Below, piece after piece: positions 42,079 to 51,280 of a stretch of 64,000 nt of DNA; position 1 is the stretch's first letter, and every line of letters begins with the position of its first letter. The stretch is from DASXAI01 sp963798445. Lineage in GTDB: Bacteria; Actinomycetota; Acidimicrobiia; Acidimicrobiales; Ilumatobacteraceae. Made by a program: the position numbers and the translations under genes. The DNA lies in assembly GCA_963798445.1 (NCBI GenBank), contig CAWCTH010000003.1, positions 1,116,001 through 1,180,000 on the forward strand. Reading direction: 5' to 3'. The notes under the pieces were generated by a model, which searched no databases, was not told the DNA's origin, and worked only from the letters and a program-made list of their open reading frames with translations.

Positions 42079-42174
42079 TTACTTGTTGCGGCGCTGGAAT
42101 CGCGTGCGCTTCAGCATCTTCTTGTGCTTCTTCTTGCGCATGCGCTTGCGGCGCTTCTTGATCAGAGAACCCAT
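42079..42174 (-). CDS. Small ribosomal protein bS22 (AURKAIP1/COX24 domain)
   Basis: A 31-residue, extremely basic protein beginning MGSLIKKRRKRMRKKK and ending RTRFQRRNK, read on the minus strand. The MGSxIKKRRKRM(x)KKKHxK pattern is the AURKAIP1/COX24 domain, known in mycobacteria as ribosomal protein bS22 bound near the decoding centre. It is too short for most gene finders. It lies tail to tail with ispE and is divergent from the SGNH gene. No strong ribosome-binding site precedes its ATG. Confidence 0.9.
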   Translation of the reverse strand: MGSLIKKRRKRMRKKKHKKMLKRTRFQRRNK

Positions 42175-42233
42175 AGGAAGCGACGAGGCTACCCGGCCGC
42201 CCGACCGGGGCGGAAGGCGTCCGTTCCGCGAAG

Positions 42234-44038
42234 ATGACAGGAATGCCCCGAATCGCCGCCGCCCGCGTCACCGCCACCCTCTTAGCGTCCGCCCTCGCCG
42301 TGACGGGCCTGGTGGCCATCGCCGCGCCGGCTTCGGCCGACCTCCCGATCCGGGTCGACTCCGGCGCCGCCGGGCCCAACGGCGCCCTCGGGCTGGTCGG
42401 CGAGTCCTCCACCCAGGGCACGTTGCCGTGGATCGGTGACGACCTGGCGGCGCAGGGCTGGGGGCCGTTGCGGCTCTACGCCTTCCCGGGGGTGCGCATC
42501 CCGCCGGACCGGTCCGGCTTCGCCATCCCCACCGTGCAGACGTGGCGGGCCGAGGGCTTCGACCCGAGGGTGTGGATCGTGGGCCTGGGCGCCAACGACG
42601 TCGGGTTCACCGAGAGCAGCGTGCCCAAGGCGGTCGCCCTGATCGACGCCATGCTCGACACCATCGGTCCCGGCCGGGAGGTGCTGTGGCTCAACATCAC
42701 CCATCCCGAGCCCTCGTGGCAGGCGGCGTGGAACCAGGCGCTGAGCGACGTGGCGGCGCGCCGGCTCAACCTCCACATCTTCGACTGGGCGTCGATCGCC
42801 GCGCAGCACCCCGACTGGCTGGTCGGTGACGGCGTGCACCTCACCCCGACCGGCTACCGCGAGCGGTCGCGACTCATCGCCGAGTCGACCAAGCCGCTCA
42901 TGCAGGCCAACCGGGTGACGGCCACCTTCGCCGGCACCGCCGCCGCCGGGCCGGCATCGGGCCTGGACCCGATCGACCCGGTGCGGGTGCTCGACACCCG
43001 ATCGGCCGGCGGGCGGCTCGCCGCCGGGGCCACCCGCCAGGTCGATGTGTCGGCGGCGGTGCCCGAGGGTGCCGGCGCCGCCGCCGTGAACCTCACCGTC
43101 GACGGGCCGGCGGCCGACGGCTATCTCACCGCCTGGGACTGCAACGGGGCGGGGGGTTGGAGACAGCCACGGCGCCGCCGAACGTGTCGTCGCTCAACTA
43201 CGCCGCCGGCTCGCCGCGCGGGGCGGCCACCGTGGTGAGCCTCTCGGCGGCGAGGACCTTCTGCGTCTACTCCTATGCCGCCACCGACCTCATCGTCGAT
43301 GTCAGCGGCTCCTACGCGGACGGCGCCGGCCAACGCTTCACCGCGCAGGACCCCCAGCGCATCCTCGACACCCGCGCGAGCGGTGCCCCGGGCGCCGGCG
43401 CGGTCGTGCGGGTGCCGGTGCCATCGGCCGGCGGGGACACCCCCTCGGCCGTCACCGTGAACCTCACGGCCACGGGCGGGGCCAAGCCCGGCTTCCTCAC
43501 CGCCTTCCCGTGCGGGGGAACGCCGCCGGTGGTCTCGAACGTCAACCACGGCGTGGGCGCCGCCGCCGCCAACCTGGCCACGGTGAAGCTGGCCGCCGAC
43601 GGCTCGTTCTGCGTGTTCTCCCTGGAGAAGGTGGACGTGATCGTGGACCTGCTGGGCACGTGGGGCGCGAGTGGGCTCTGGTACCAGCCGGCCACCCCGA
43701 CCCGACTCCTGGACACCCGGTCGGGCGCCGGCGGCTGGCTGGGCGCGGCGGCGTCGTTGCAACCGCTCAACCTGGCGCTGGACAACGTGCAGGGCCTGCC
43801 GGCGTCGGCACGCGCCATCACCGGCACGGTGACGGCGGCGTCGACGTGGGGTGACGGCTTCGTCACCACCTGGCCGTGCTCGTCGCCGCGCCCGAACGCG
43901 TCCACGCTCAACTACGGCCGCCAGCAGACGGTGCCCAACGCCGCCGTGATCGCCCTCGGTGCCGACCGCACCGCCTGCGCCGCCACCTACGCGCCGGCGT
44001 ACCTCCTCTTCGATCTCACGGGGTGGTTCACGACGTGA
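42234..44038 (+). pseudogene. Secreted SGNH esterase with three LDTR surface repeats, frameshifted
   Basis: The start is ATG 42234 or 42243. A signal peptide ends at PASA|DLP. An SGNH hydrolase domain follows (to about residue 225) with GESSTQG (Ser), GANDVG (Asn) and DGVHLTPTGY (Asp/His). Then come three ~115-residue repeats, each opening with RVLDTR/RILDTR/RLLDTR and carrying CxG, NYxxG and (T)DLIVDVSGS-type strands, common in actinobacterial surface proteins. The frame breaks in the G6 run 43151-43156; one extra G restores it and gives 602 codons. All signature residues survive. The stop overlaps the next ATG (TGATG), so it is probably expressed with the acyltransferase. Confidence 0.78.
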
Positions 44039-46098
44039 TGGCGGCGACGCCGTCGCCTCCCCAGGCCGCCAGGCGGCTGCGCTACGACCCTGCGCTCGAC
44101 GGCATCCGCGCCCTGGGCGTCGGGTTGGTGCTGCTCTTCCACGGGGGCGTGTCGTGGGCCACGGGCGGCTTCCTGGGCGTGTCGGTGTTCTTCACCCTCT
44201 CCGGGTTCCTGATCACGTCGCTGCTCCTGGCCGAGCACGGTTCCACCGGCGGGGTCCGTCTCGGCCACTTCTGGCTGCGCCGGCTGCGGCGCCTCATGCC
44301 GGCCGCCCTGGCCTGCCTGGTGCTCATCCTGGTGCTGACGGCCACGGTGCTGCACACGGCCAAGGGCACGCTGCGAGGCGACGTGCTGTCGGCGCTGGCC
44401 GACGTGGCCAACTGGCGGTTCTACTTCTCGGGCCAGTCCTACGCCAACCTCTTCGCCGTTCCGTCGCCGGTCCAGCACTACTGGTCGCTGGCCATCGAGG
44501 AGCAGTTCTACCTGGTGTTCCCGCTGCTGGTCTGGCTGGTGCTGGTCAAGCTGCGGTGGTCGCGTGGGGCGCTGGCGGCCGTGCTCGGCGCCTTGCTGGC
44601 CGGCGCGGTGGCGTCAACCGTCGCCATCGGCACGTCGGACCCCGACCTCGTCTACTACGCCACCTTCACCCGGGCCGGCGAGATCCTGACCGGCTGCCTG
44701 CTGGCCATGGCGCTGACCCGCTGGGGACGGCCCGACGCCGCCGAGCGGCCGGTCTGGTGGGCCACCGTCGGTGGGCCGCTGGCGCTGGCCGGCATCGTCG
44801 TCATCATGGTGCGCACGACGCAGTCCGACGAGTGGCTGTACCGGGGCGGGCTGGCCGCCTTCAGCGTGCTGTCGGCGCTGCTGATCGCCACCGCCCGGCG
44901 GCCAGGTCCGCTGCGCGTGGTGCTGAGCTTCAAGCCGTTCGTGGCCCTCGGGCTCATCTCCTACGGCGTGTACCTCTACCACTGGCCCTTGTTCCTGTGG
45001 CTCACGCCCGATCGCACCAGCCTCGACGGGGCACCGCTGCTGGCGCTGCGCTTCGGGGCGACGCTGGCGGTGTCGTGGGTCTCGTACCGGTTCCTCGAGG
45101 AGCCCATCCGCCGGGGGCGGGCGCTCACGGGCTGGCGGGGCGCCCTCGTACCGCCGATCGCCATCGCCTGCATCCTGGGCGCGGCGGTGCCTCTGGCCGC
45201 CAGCGGGGCGTCGGCGACGTCGGTGTTCGCCGACAACGGCACCGTCTCGACACTGCCGCCGCTGCCGTCGAGCACCAGCGCCGGCGCCAGCACCAGCGCC
45301 GCGCCGACGACGACGGTGCCGGCGACGACCAGCGCGGTGCCGACCTCCGTCGCCACATCGGTCGCGGCCACGGTGGCCCCGTCGACCACCGTCGCCGCCC
45401 CGACCACCACGACCGAGCCGCCGCCTCCGGCGCGGGTGGTGGTCTTCGGCGACTCGACGGCCAAGGCCGATGCCGCCGGGCTCCTGGCCTGGGGGGCCGA
45501 CAGCGGCCAAGCCGTCGTGTCCGACGCCGGCAGCATTGCCGGCTGCGGCCTGCTGCGCACGGCCAAGCGCACCTTCGGCACCGAACGCCAGACGGTTCCC
45601 GATGGTTGCAAGTGGTGGGCGACGGTGTGGCCCGACATCCTGGCCGCCAATCCGGCCGACGTGGCGGTGGTGATCGACGGGCCGTGGGAGCTCACCGAGC
45701 AGCAGATCGCCGGCGACCAGTTCCGCAGCATCGGTGATCCCATCTTCGATCAGTTCGTGCACGACGAGCTGCTGGCGGCCACCGACGTGTTGCTGGCCCA
45801 CGCCCCGAACGTGGTGTGGTTCACCAACCCGCACACCCATCCGGGCTGGGGCCTCGGCGGGGCCGACCAGGACGTGAGCGACGGCGCCAAGATGGATCGC
45901 CTGAACGAGATCATCCGCCAGGTCGTGGCCGAGCGGCCGCAGGTCGTGCTCGTGGATCTGGCCGGGCACGTGGCGTCGATCCCGGGGGCCGACACCGATC
46001 AGGCCCTGCGCCCCGACGGCGTGCACTTCTCCCCCGACGCGGCGGCCGAGATGGCGGCGTGGTTCGGGCCGCAAGTCGTCGCCGCCGCCCGCCGCTGA
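44038..46098 (+). CDS. Acyltransferase 3 (OafA-type) with C-terminal SGNH domain
   Basis: A 686-residue membrane protein. The acyltransferase-3 part (about 15-385) has ten or so helices with YDPALDGIRALGVGLVLLFH, FFTLSGFLITSLLL, FWLRRLRRLMPA and SLAIEEQFYLVFPLLV; the His in LLFHGG and the R/E pairs are the usual active-site residues. A Ser/Thr/Ala/Pro-rich linker (about 400-460) leads to an extracytoplasmic SGNH domain with VVFGDSTAKADA (Ser), VIDGPWE and DGVHFSPDAAAEM (Asp/His). Such proteins O-acetylate surface polysaccharides, passing acetyl groups to the SGNH domain. It overlaps the preceding SGNH/LDTR gene. Confidence 0.93.
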   Translation: MAATPSPPQAARRLRYDPALDGIRALGVGLVLLFHGGVSWATGGFLGVSVFFTLSGFLITSLLLAEHGSTGGVRLGHFWLRRLRRLMPAALACLVLILVLTATVLHTAKGTLRGDVLSALADVANWRFYFSGQSYANLFAVPSPVQHYWSLAIEEQFYLVFPLLVWLVLVKLRWSRGALAAVLGALLAGAVASTVAIGTSDPDLVYYATFTRAGEILTGCLLAMALTRWGRPDAAERPVWWATVGGPLALAGIVVIMVRTTQSDEWLYRGGLAAFSVLSALLIATARRPGPLRVVLSFKPFVALGLISYGVYLYHWPLFLWLTPDRTSLDGAPLLALRFGATLAVSWVSYRFLEEPIRRGRALTGWRGALVPPIAIACILGAAVPLAASGASATSVFADNGTVSTLPPLPSSTSAGASTSAAPTTTVPATTSAVPTSVATSVAATVAPSTTVAAPTTTTEPPPPARVVVFGDSTAKADAAGLLAWGADSGQAVVSDAGSIAGCGLLRTAKRTFGTERQTVPDGCKWWATVWPDILAANPADVAVVIDGPWELTEQQIAGDQFRSIGDPIFDQFVHDELLAATDVLLAHAPNVVWFTNPHTHPGWGLGGADQDVSDGAKMDRLNEIIRQVVAERPQVVLVDLAGHVASIPGADTDQALRPDGVHFSPDAAAEMAAWFGPQVVAAARR

Positions 46099-46154
46099 CG
46101 CACGTCTCGGCACGTGGACGCGGACATTTGCTACGGGACGCGCCGCAGTACCAG

Positions 46155-47516
46155 TCAGCGAGGAGGCGTCTCGTTGTCCGATCTGCGCACGGCGATCATG
46201 GGGTCGGCGGCCGAGATCGTCACGGTGGTGACGGCGTTGTCGATCTCGGTCGCCAGCGGCCCGACGGTGCCATCGAAGCGGGCCGTCGCCTGCCGGGTCG
46301 ATCTCGAGTGTCTCGGTCGGGAGGCCCATCTGGTCGAGGTGGCCGAGGAAGGGCACCGGGTCGAGCTCCTCGACGTTCACCATCCGCCGGGCATCCCACT
46401 CGCCCGACGGCGATCAGCCGCGCCGCGGCGATCGGTGGGACGCCTGCGGTGTAGCTGATGCCCTGCGATCCCACCTCCTCGTAGGCCGGCGGCGTGGTCG
46501 GAGATCTGGTAGATGAACACCTCGCGCCGGCGGCCATCCTTCTGTCCGGTGACGATGTTGCCGATGCAGGTCTTGCCGGTGTAGCCAGCAGCGAGCGTCT
46601 GCGGATCCGGGAGCACGGCCTTGACGACCTGCAAGCGGGACCACCTCGTCGTCACCCACCCTCACGGGCAGGTGCGACAGCAGGCCGAGCGTCCGCAGCA
46701 CCGTGAAGACGTTGATGTAGTGATCGCCGAAGCCCATCCAGAACCGGATGCTGTTGGCGTCGATGTGCTTGGACAGCGAGTGCAACTCGTCATGGCCGTT
46801 GAGGTACACCGGCTGCTTGCCGACGACGGGGAAGTCGTACACGCGTCGCACCGTGTGCGTCGGGAACTCCACCCACTGACGATCGATCCAGGTCCACACC
46901 TTGACGAACTCACGGAAGTTGATCTCCGGATCGAAGTTCGTGGCGAAGTACCGGCCGTGACTGCCGGCGTTGACGTCGAGGATGTCGATGGTGTCGATCT
47001 CGTCGAAGTACTCGTTGGCCGCGAGCGCGCAGTAGGCGTTGACGACACCGGGGTCGAACCCGGCCCCGAGGATGGCCGTGACACCGCGGTCGGCGCAGCG
47101 CTGCGGCACGCTTCCACTCATGGTTGGCGTACCACGGCGGGTCCTCGCAGACGACGTCGGGATCTTCGTGGATCGCCGTGTCGATGTAGGCCGCGCCGGT
47201 CTCGAGGCAGGCTTCGAGGACGGCCATGTTGACGAAGGCCGTGCCGAGATTGACGACGATCTGCGAGCCCGTCTCCTTGATGGCCGCGACCGTGGCGCCG
47301 ACGTCAAGCGCATCGAGCTGCCGGGCGTGCAGCCGAGCCGACGGGTCGCGAGGTGGCCCCTGGCGACGACGCTGTCGACGATGGCGTCGCACTTCGACAG
47401 CGTCCGCGAGGCGATGCAGATGTCGCCGAGCTCGTCGTTGTGCATCGCCGCCTTGTGCGCCGCGACGTGGCCCACGCCGCCCGGCTCCGATGATCAACAC
47501 GTTCCGCTTCGCTCAT
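46155..47516 (-). pseudogene. Carboxynorspermidine synthase (saccharopine dehydrogenase fold), multiply frameshifted
   Basis: The start is ATG 47516, with an excellent AAGGAG seven bases upstream. Homology to CANSDH of the norspermidine pathway runs through all parts but in changing frames: VLIIGAG, GHVAAHKAAMHNDELGDI, IASRTLSKCDAIVDS, VNLGTAFVNMAVLEA, GVTAILGAGFDPGVVNAY, DEIDTIDILDVNAGSHG, FWMGFGDHYINVF, VVKAVLPDP then GYTGKTCIG, GISYTAGVPPI, and a tail ending SDNETPPR at 46155. I count about eight single-base indels, near 47500, 47484, 47342, 47110, 46640, 46490, 46400 and 46290. The enzyme would condense aspartate semialdehyde with a diamine. No internal stops occur within the correct frames, so error is as likely as decay. 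Confidence 0.72.
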
Positions 47517-47517
47517 G

Positions 47518-48755
47518 TCACTCCTTGTCGTGCTCGTCCGAGAGCTGGACTTGAAGTCCTCGTAGTTGAACTCGCGGACCACCTCGACGGACCCGTCCAG
47601 ACGGCGGACCGCGATCGACGGCATCGTCAGCCCGTTGAACCACGAGTTCTTGACCATCGTGTACCCGGCCGCGTCGCCGAACCGGACCTCGTCGCCGACG
47701 CAAGGTGTGCGGCCAACCGGTACTCGCCGAAGACGTCACCGGCCAGGCACGTCCGGCCGGCGACCATCGTGCGGCAGCCCCCGGCAGGGGGTGACACGAC
47801 CTGCGGTGTCGTGGCGTAGATCAGGTGGTCGGGCATGTGCGCCTCGACCGAGGCATCCACGATCGCGATGTCGACCTCGTTGCGCACGACGTCCAGCACC
47901 GTCGTCACGAGCTCGGCGCTCGACGTGACGCACGCCTCTCCCGGCTCCAGGTACACCTGGACGCCGAACCGCTCCGCCCAACGCCCGCAGCAGCTCGCAG
48001 AGCCGGTCCACCGGGTACCCCGGCGCCGTGAACGCGATGCCCCCACCCAGGCTCACCCACGCCATCGCCTCGAGCACCTCGCAGTAACGGTCACTGATGT
48101 AGCCGACGGCACCGGCGAAGCCGTCGAAGTCCTCGTTCTCACAGTTGAAGTGGAACATCAGGCCGCGCAACCTGGGCGCGGCCGCCCGCAGGTCGTCGAC
48201 ATCAACGACGCCCAGTCGCGAGTAGCGCCGTGCCGGGTCGGCAAGGTCGAACGCCGAATGGCTGACTCCCGGGTTGACCCGCAGCCCGAGCTCCGGACCA
48301 TCGACGTGGTCGGCGAGGCGGTCGAGCTGGGACAACGAGTTGAAGATCACCTTGTCGGCGAACGCGCCGACCGCCGTGACCTCCTCGGGGGTGAACGCCA
48401 CGCTGTAGGCGTGCACCTCCCCGCCGAACTCCTCGCGGCCGAGGCGAGCCTCGTACAGCGAACTACTGGTCGTCCCGTCGAGGTACGCCCGCATCAGACC
48501 GAAGACGCCCCAGGTCGAGAAGCACTTGAGCGCCAACACCGACTTCGCCCCCGACTCGTCGCGAACTCGCCGGACGACCTCGAGGTTGCGCACCAGTCGA
48601 CGCTCGTCGACCAGGTAGTACGGGGTTCGGAGCAAGCTGATCGGCCTCAAGACGGAGCGCTCGGATCGACGCGGCGTGGTGGACCCGCTCGGTAGGCGGG
48701 CGTCGCGGGAGCGACGGGAGAGGGTACCGCTCACCCCCGCGCCACGACGGACCAC
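47518..48755 (-). pseudogene. nspC: Carboxynorspermidine/carboxyspermidine decarboxylase, frameshifted
   Basis: A PLP-dependent alanine-racemase-fold decarboxylase. The first ~250 residues are intact: LLRTPYYLVDERRLVRNLEV, SVLALKCFSTWGVF (Schiff-base Lys), DGTTSSSLYEARLG, RVNPGVSHS, FHFNCEN and WVSLGGGIAFT. The frame then shifts near 47976 (an extra base) to ERFGVQVYLEPGEACV, shifts again near 47700 (a lost base) to VGDEVRFGDAAGYTMVKNSWFNG, and near 47550 (a lost base) to end QLSDEHDKE at 47518. The initiator is uncertain; the conserved part begins near 48640. It makes norspermidine or spermidine from the carboxy intermediate of the next gene. The CANSDH ribosome site lies at its end. Confidence 0.75.
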
Positions 48756-48819
48756 GAGCCAGGCCGGCGGGACGTCCTCGGCGGGTCATGACAGGCGCAC
48801 ATCGGAAGCAACGGTCTTT

Positions 48820-48838
48820 TGAGTGTGACTATCATTCA
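48820..48838. promoter_or_regulatory. Candidate TetR operator between nspC and the TetR gene
   Basis: TGAGTG (48820-48825) and CATTCA (48833-48838) form an inverted repeat matching at five of six positions around seven bases. It lies just before ATG 48843, in the divergent 48756-48842 gap. Confidence 0.4.
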
Positions 48839-48842
48839 GGGT

Positions 48843-49475
48843 ATGGTTCAGGATCGAGCTGGTGAGCAGGGCACGGACGCCCCGGTGCCGCTGATCGAAC
48901 GGAAACGGCTCGCGGCAAAGCGTCGTGCGCAGGCGCTGGCGTTCGAGCTGTTGCGGGATGGGTCGTTCGATGGCATCGCGGTCGAACAGATCGCGGAGGG
49001 ATCGGACCTGTCGCCGAGCACGGTCTACCGGTACTTCGGGACGAAGGAAGGGATCTTCTTGTGGGACGAGCGTGACGACGCGGTCATCGAGTCGTTCCGA
49101 GACCGCCTCCGAACGCGGCCACCGGGGGCGGCGATGTTCGACGCCGTGTCGGGCGTCCTCGTCGATCGGGAGCTCGGGGTCGATGACGACGGCCTCGATC
49201 GTCTCCGCCTGATCGCCGCAACACCCGCGTTGCGGGTGGCACGTGCCGCGCAGCACGCACAGCTGCGCCGGACGCTCGCCGAGGTGATCGTCGAGTCGGG
49301 GTGGCGCGAGCCCGACGCCTCGACGTTCGCCGGGGCGGTCGTCGGCGCCTTTGCCGGCGCCATGGAGGCATGGGAACGCGCCGGCGGCATCGACGACCTC
49401 ACCACGCTCCTCGCCCGAACGGCCGAGCTGGTCGGCAACCTCGACCGATCGTTCCTCGCGTACCAGCATCGATGA
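48843..49475 (+). CDS. TetR-family regulator
   Basis: A 210-residue protein from ATG 48843 (MVQDRAGEQG); a GTG at 48819 is possible but lies across the candidate operator. The helix-turn-helix (about 15-65) reads ALAFELLRDGSFDGIAVEQI then SDLSPSTVYRYFGTKEG. It is followed 29 bases later by an FAD monooxygenase and is divergent from the nspC operon, so it may regulate either. It is the only unbroken gene in the 46.2-49.8 kb stretch. Confidence 0.88.
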   Translation: MVQDRAGEQGTDAPVPLIERKRLAAKRRAQALAFELLRDGSFDGIAVEQIAEGSDLSPSTVYRYFGTKEGIFLWDERDDAVIESFRDRLRTRPPGAAMFDAVSGVLVDRELGVDDDGLDRLRLIAATPALRVARAAQHAQLRRTLAEVIVESGWREPDASTFAGAVVGAFAGAMEAWERAGGIDDLTTLLARTAELVGNLDRSFLAYQHR

Positions 49476-49504
49476 TCTGACGGCAAACGAAAGGAAGACA
49501 AACG

Positions 49505-51050
49505 ATGCGCATCCTCGTCTCCGGGGCCGGCCTCGCCGGGCTCACGACGGCCTACTGGTCGCAGCGACAGGGCCACGAACCGGTCGTCGTCGAGAAGGCT
49601 CCGACCTTGCGCAACGACGGGTACGGTCTCGACTTCTTCGGCGCCGGTTACGACGTCGCCGAGCGGATGGGGCTCATCGACGCGCTCGCCGCCCGACAGC
49701 TCTTCGTGGACAGCGATGGTGGGGTCGCGTACTGTGAACGCCGACGGCAAGATCCTCGCTGAGCTGAAGTACGACGCGATCCGCGAGGTGCTGGGCGGCC
49801 GCTACCTGCCGCTGATGCACGGCAACCTCGTCGAGGTCGTGAACGACGCCGTCCCCGACGACGTCGAGATCCGCTACGGCACCTCGATCGCCGGGATCGA
49901 GCAGTCCGACGAGGCCGCCACGGTCACGTTCGACGATGGGTCGTGCGAGACGTTCGACCTGGTGGTCGGCGCGGACGGCATCCACTCCAACGTCCGGCGG
50001 CTCGCGTTCGGCCCCGAGGAGGACTACGCCGTCTATCTCGGCTACCGCTTCGCGACCTTCTTCCTCTACGGCGACTACGAGCGGTCCGCGCTGTGGGACA
50101 ACTACGTCGAACCACACCGAGAGATCGGCATCTACTCGAGCGACCGCCCCGACCGGTTGGTCGCGTTCCTGCTGTGGGCCGACCCCGACGACGGTTGGAT
50201 CGAGCCCGCCGCCCGCGCCGACCGGATCCGATCGCTCTACGACGGGGCCGGTTGGCACACCGAACAGGTCCTTGGCGAGTTGCCCGACGGTGACGACATC
50301 TTGATGGACACGGTCACCCAGATCCGGATGGACACCTGGCGCAACGGACGAGTCGTCCTGGTGGGCGATGCCGCCGGATGCATGACCCTCATCTCCGGCC
50401 AAGGCGCATCGATGGCGCTCGCCGGCGGCTACGTGCTCGCGGAGGAGCTCGGTGCGACCGAAGACTGGCGTCAGGCGCTCGCCACCTTCGAAGCGCGGGT
50501 CAAGCCGCAGATGGACATCCGCCAAACCAAGGCCCGCGATTTCGCCAAGCGCTTCGTCCCCGGCACCAAGGTGGCGGTAAAGGCCCAAACGGCGCTGATG
50601 AAGCTGATCACCTATCACGCCTTCTCCGGGCTGCTCAGGACCCAGTTCGTCGGCGACAGCTTCCTAGAGACCGCCGCCCTCGAACGGCTCCCCGACAGCC
50701 ATGACGACGTCGTCGGATTCAAGCTCACCGGCAAGCTCGCGCCGACCGACTACGCGACGTTGAGCCGCACGCTCGAGCAGGTCCTCGCCGAGCACCACAC
50801 CGTCGGACTTCTCATCGACACCACCGGCTTCGCCGGCATCAAAGCCAAGGCACTCCTCGACGACTGGAAGGTCGGACGCAACTATCACGACCGGATCCGC
50901 AAGGTCGCCGTCGTCGGCGACGGCGTACTTGCCACGGGCATCGCCAAGCTCGCCTCCCCGCTCTACGCCCGGGCCGCCGAACACTTCGCCGCCCATGACG
51001 TCGACGAGGCCTGGGACTGGCTCGCCTGCACCGAGGGCGTTTCGGAATGA
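49505..51050 (+). pseudogene. FAD-dependent monooxygenase fused to a SpoIIAA-like domain, one frameshift
   Basis: The start MRILVSGAGLAGLTTAYWSQR is an FAD-binding fold. The frame breaks near 49735, where one surplus T splits GGVAY from VNADGKILAEL; removing it gives a 514-residue protein. Downstream are VVGADGIHSNVRRL and VLVGDAAGCMTLISGQGASMAL, the DG and GD motifs of PHBH/TetX-type hydroxylases. The last ~115 residues (FKLTGKLAPTDYATLSRTLEQ, IDTTGFAGIKAKALLDDWKVG, KVAVVGDGV) match a SpoIIAA/STAS-like fold, an unusual fusion partner. The purine tract GAAAGGAAG precedes the ATG. TetR-linked members often hydroxylate antibiotics or aromatic compounds; substrate unknown. Confidence 0.8.
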
Positions 51051-51280
51051 CCGCGGTGCTGATCGCCGGGGAGGCCGCAGGCTCCGGCCAGGGCTCGGCG
51101 CCGAGCGCGACCTGCGCGGCGAGCGCGGCGACGACCGCATCAGCGGCACGGGCGAAGCAGCGACTGCGCCGCAGCGCTCACCGCCGCATCGCAGGTAGGT
51201 GCCGCGCGCTCATCTGCGGGGAAGCGTCGCCGCTAGTGCGGTTCGGCTGCTCACACCGGTCTTGGCGTAGATGTGAGTGA
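51047..51280 (+). other. Possible gene remnant after the monooxygenase
   Basis: The monooxygenase stop overlaps an ATG (ATGA) that opens MTAVLIAGEAAGSGQG, reminiscent of an SDR glycine loop. The following residues are low-complexity and Arg-rich and the frame runs into the antisense end of the LuxR gene. It may be the stump of a lost SDR. I see nothing else in 51051-51209. Confidence 0.25.

Noticed and set aside
45225..45430. Tandem repeat or insertion in the acyltransferase gene
   Set aside because: It is a low-complexity Ser/Thr/Ala/Pro linker between the membrane and SGNH domains, common in this family.
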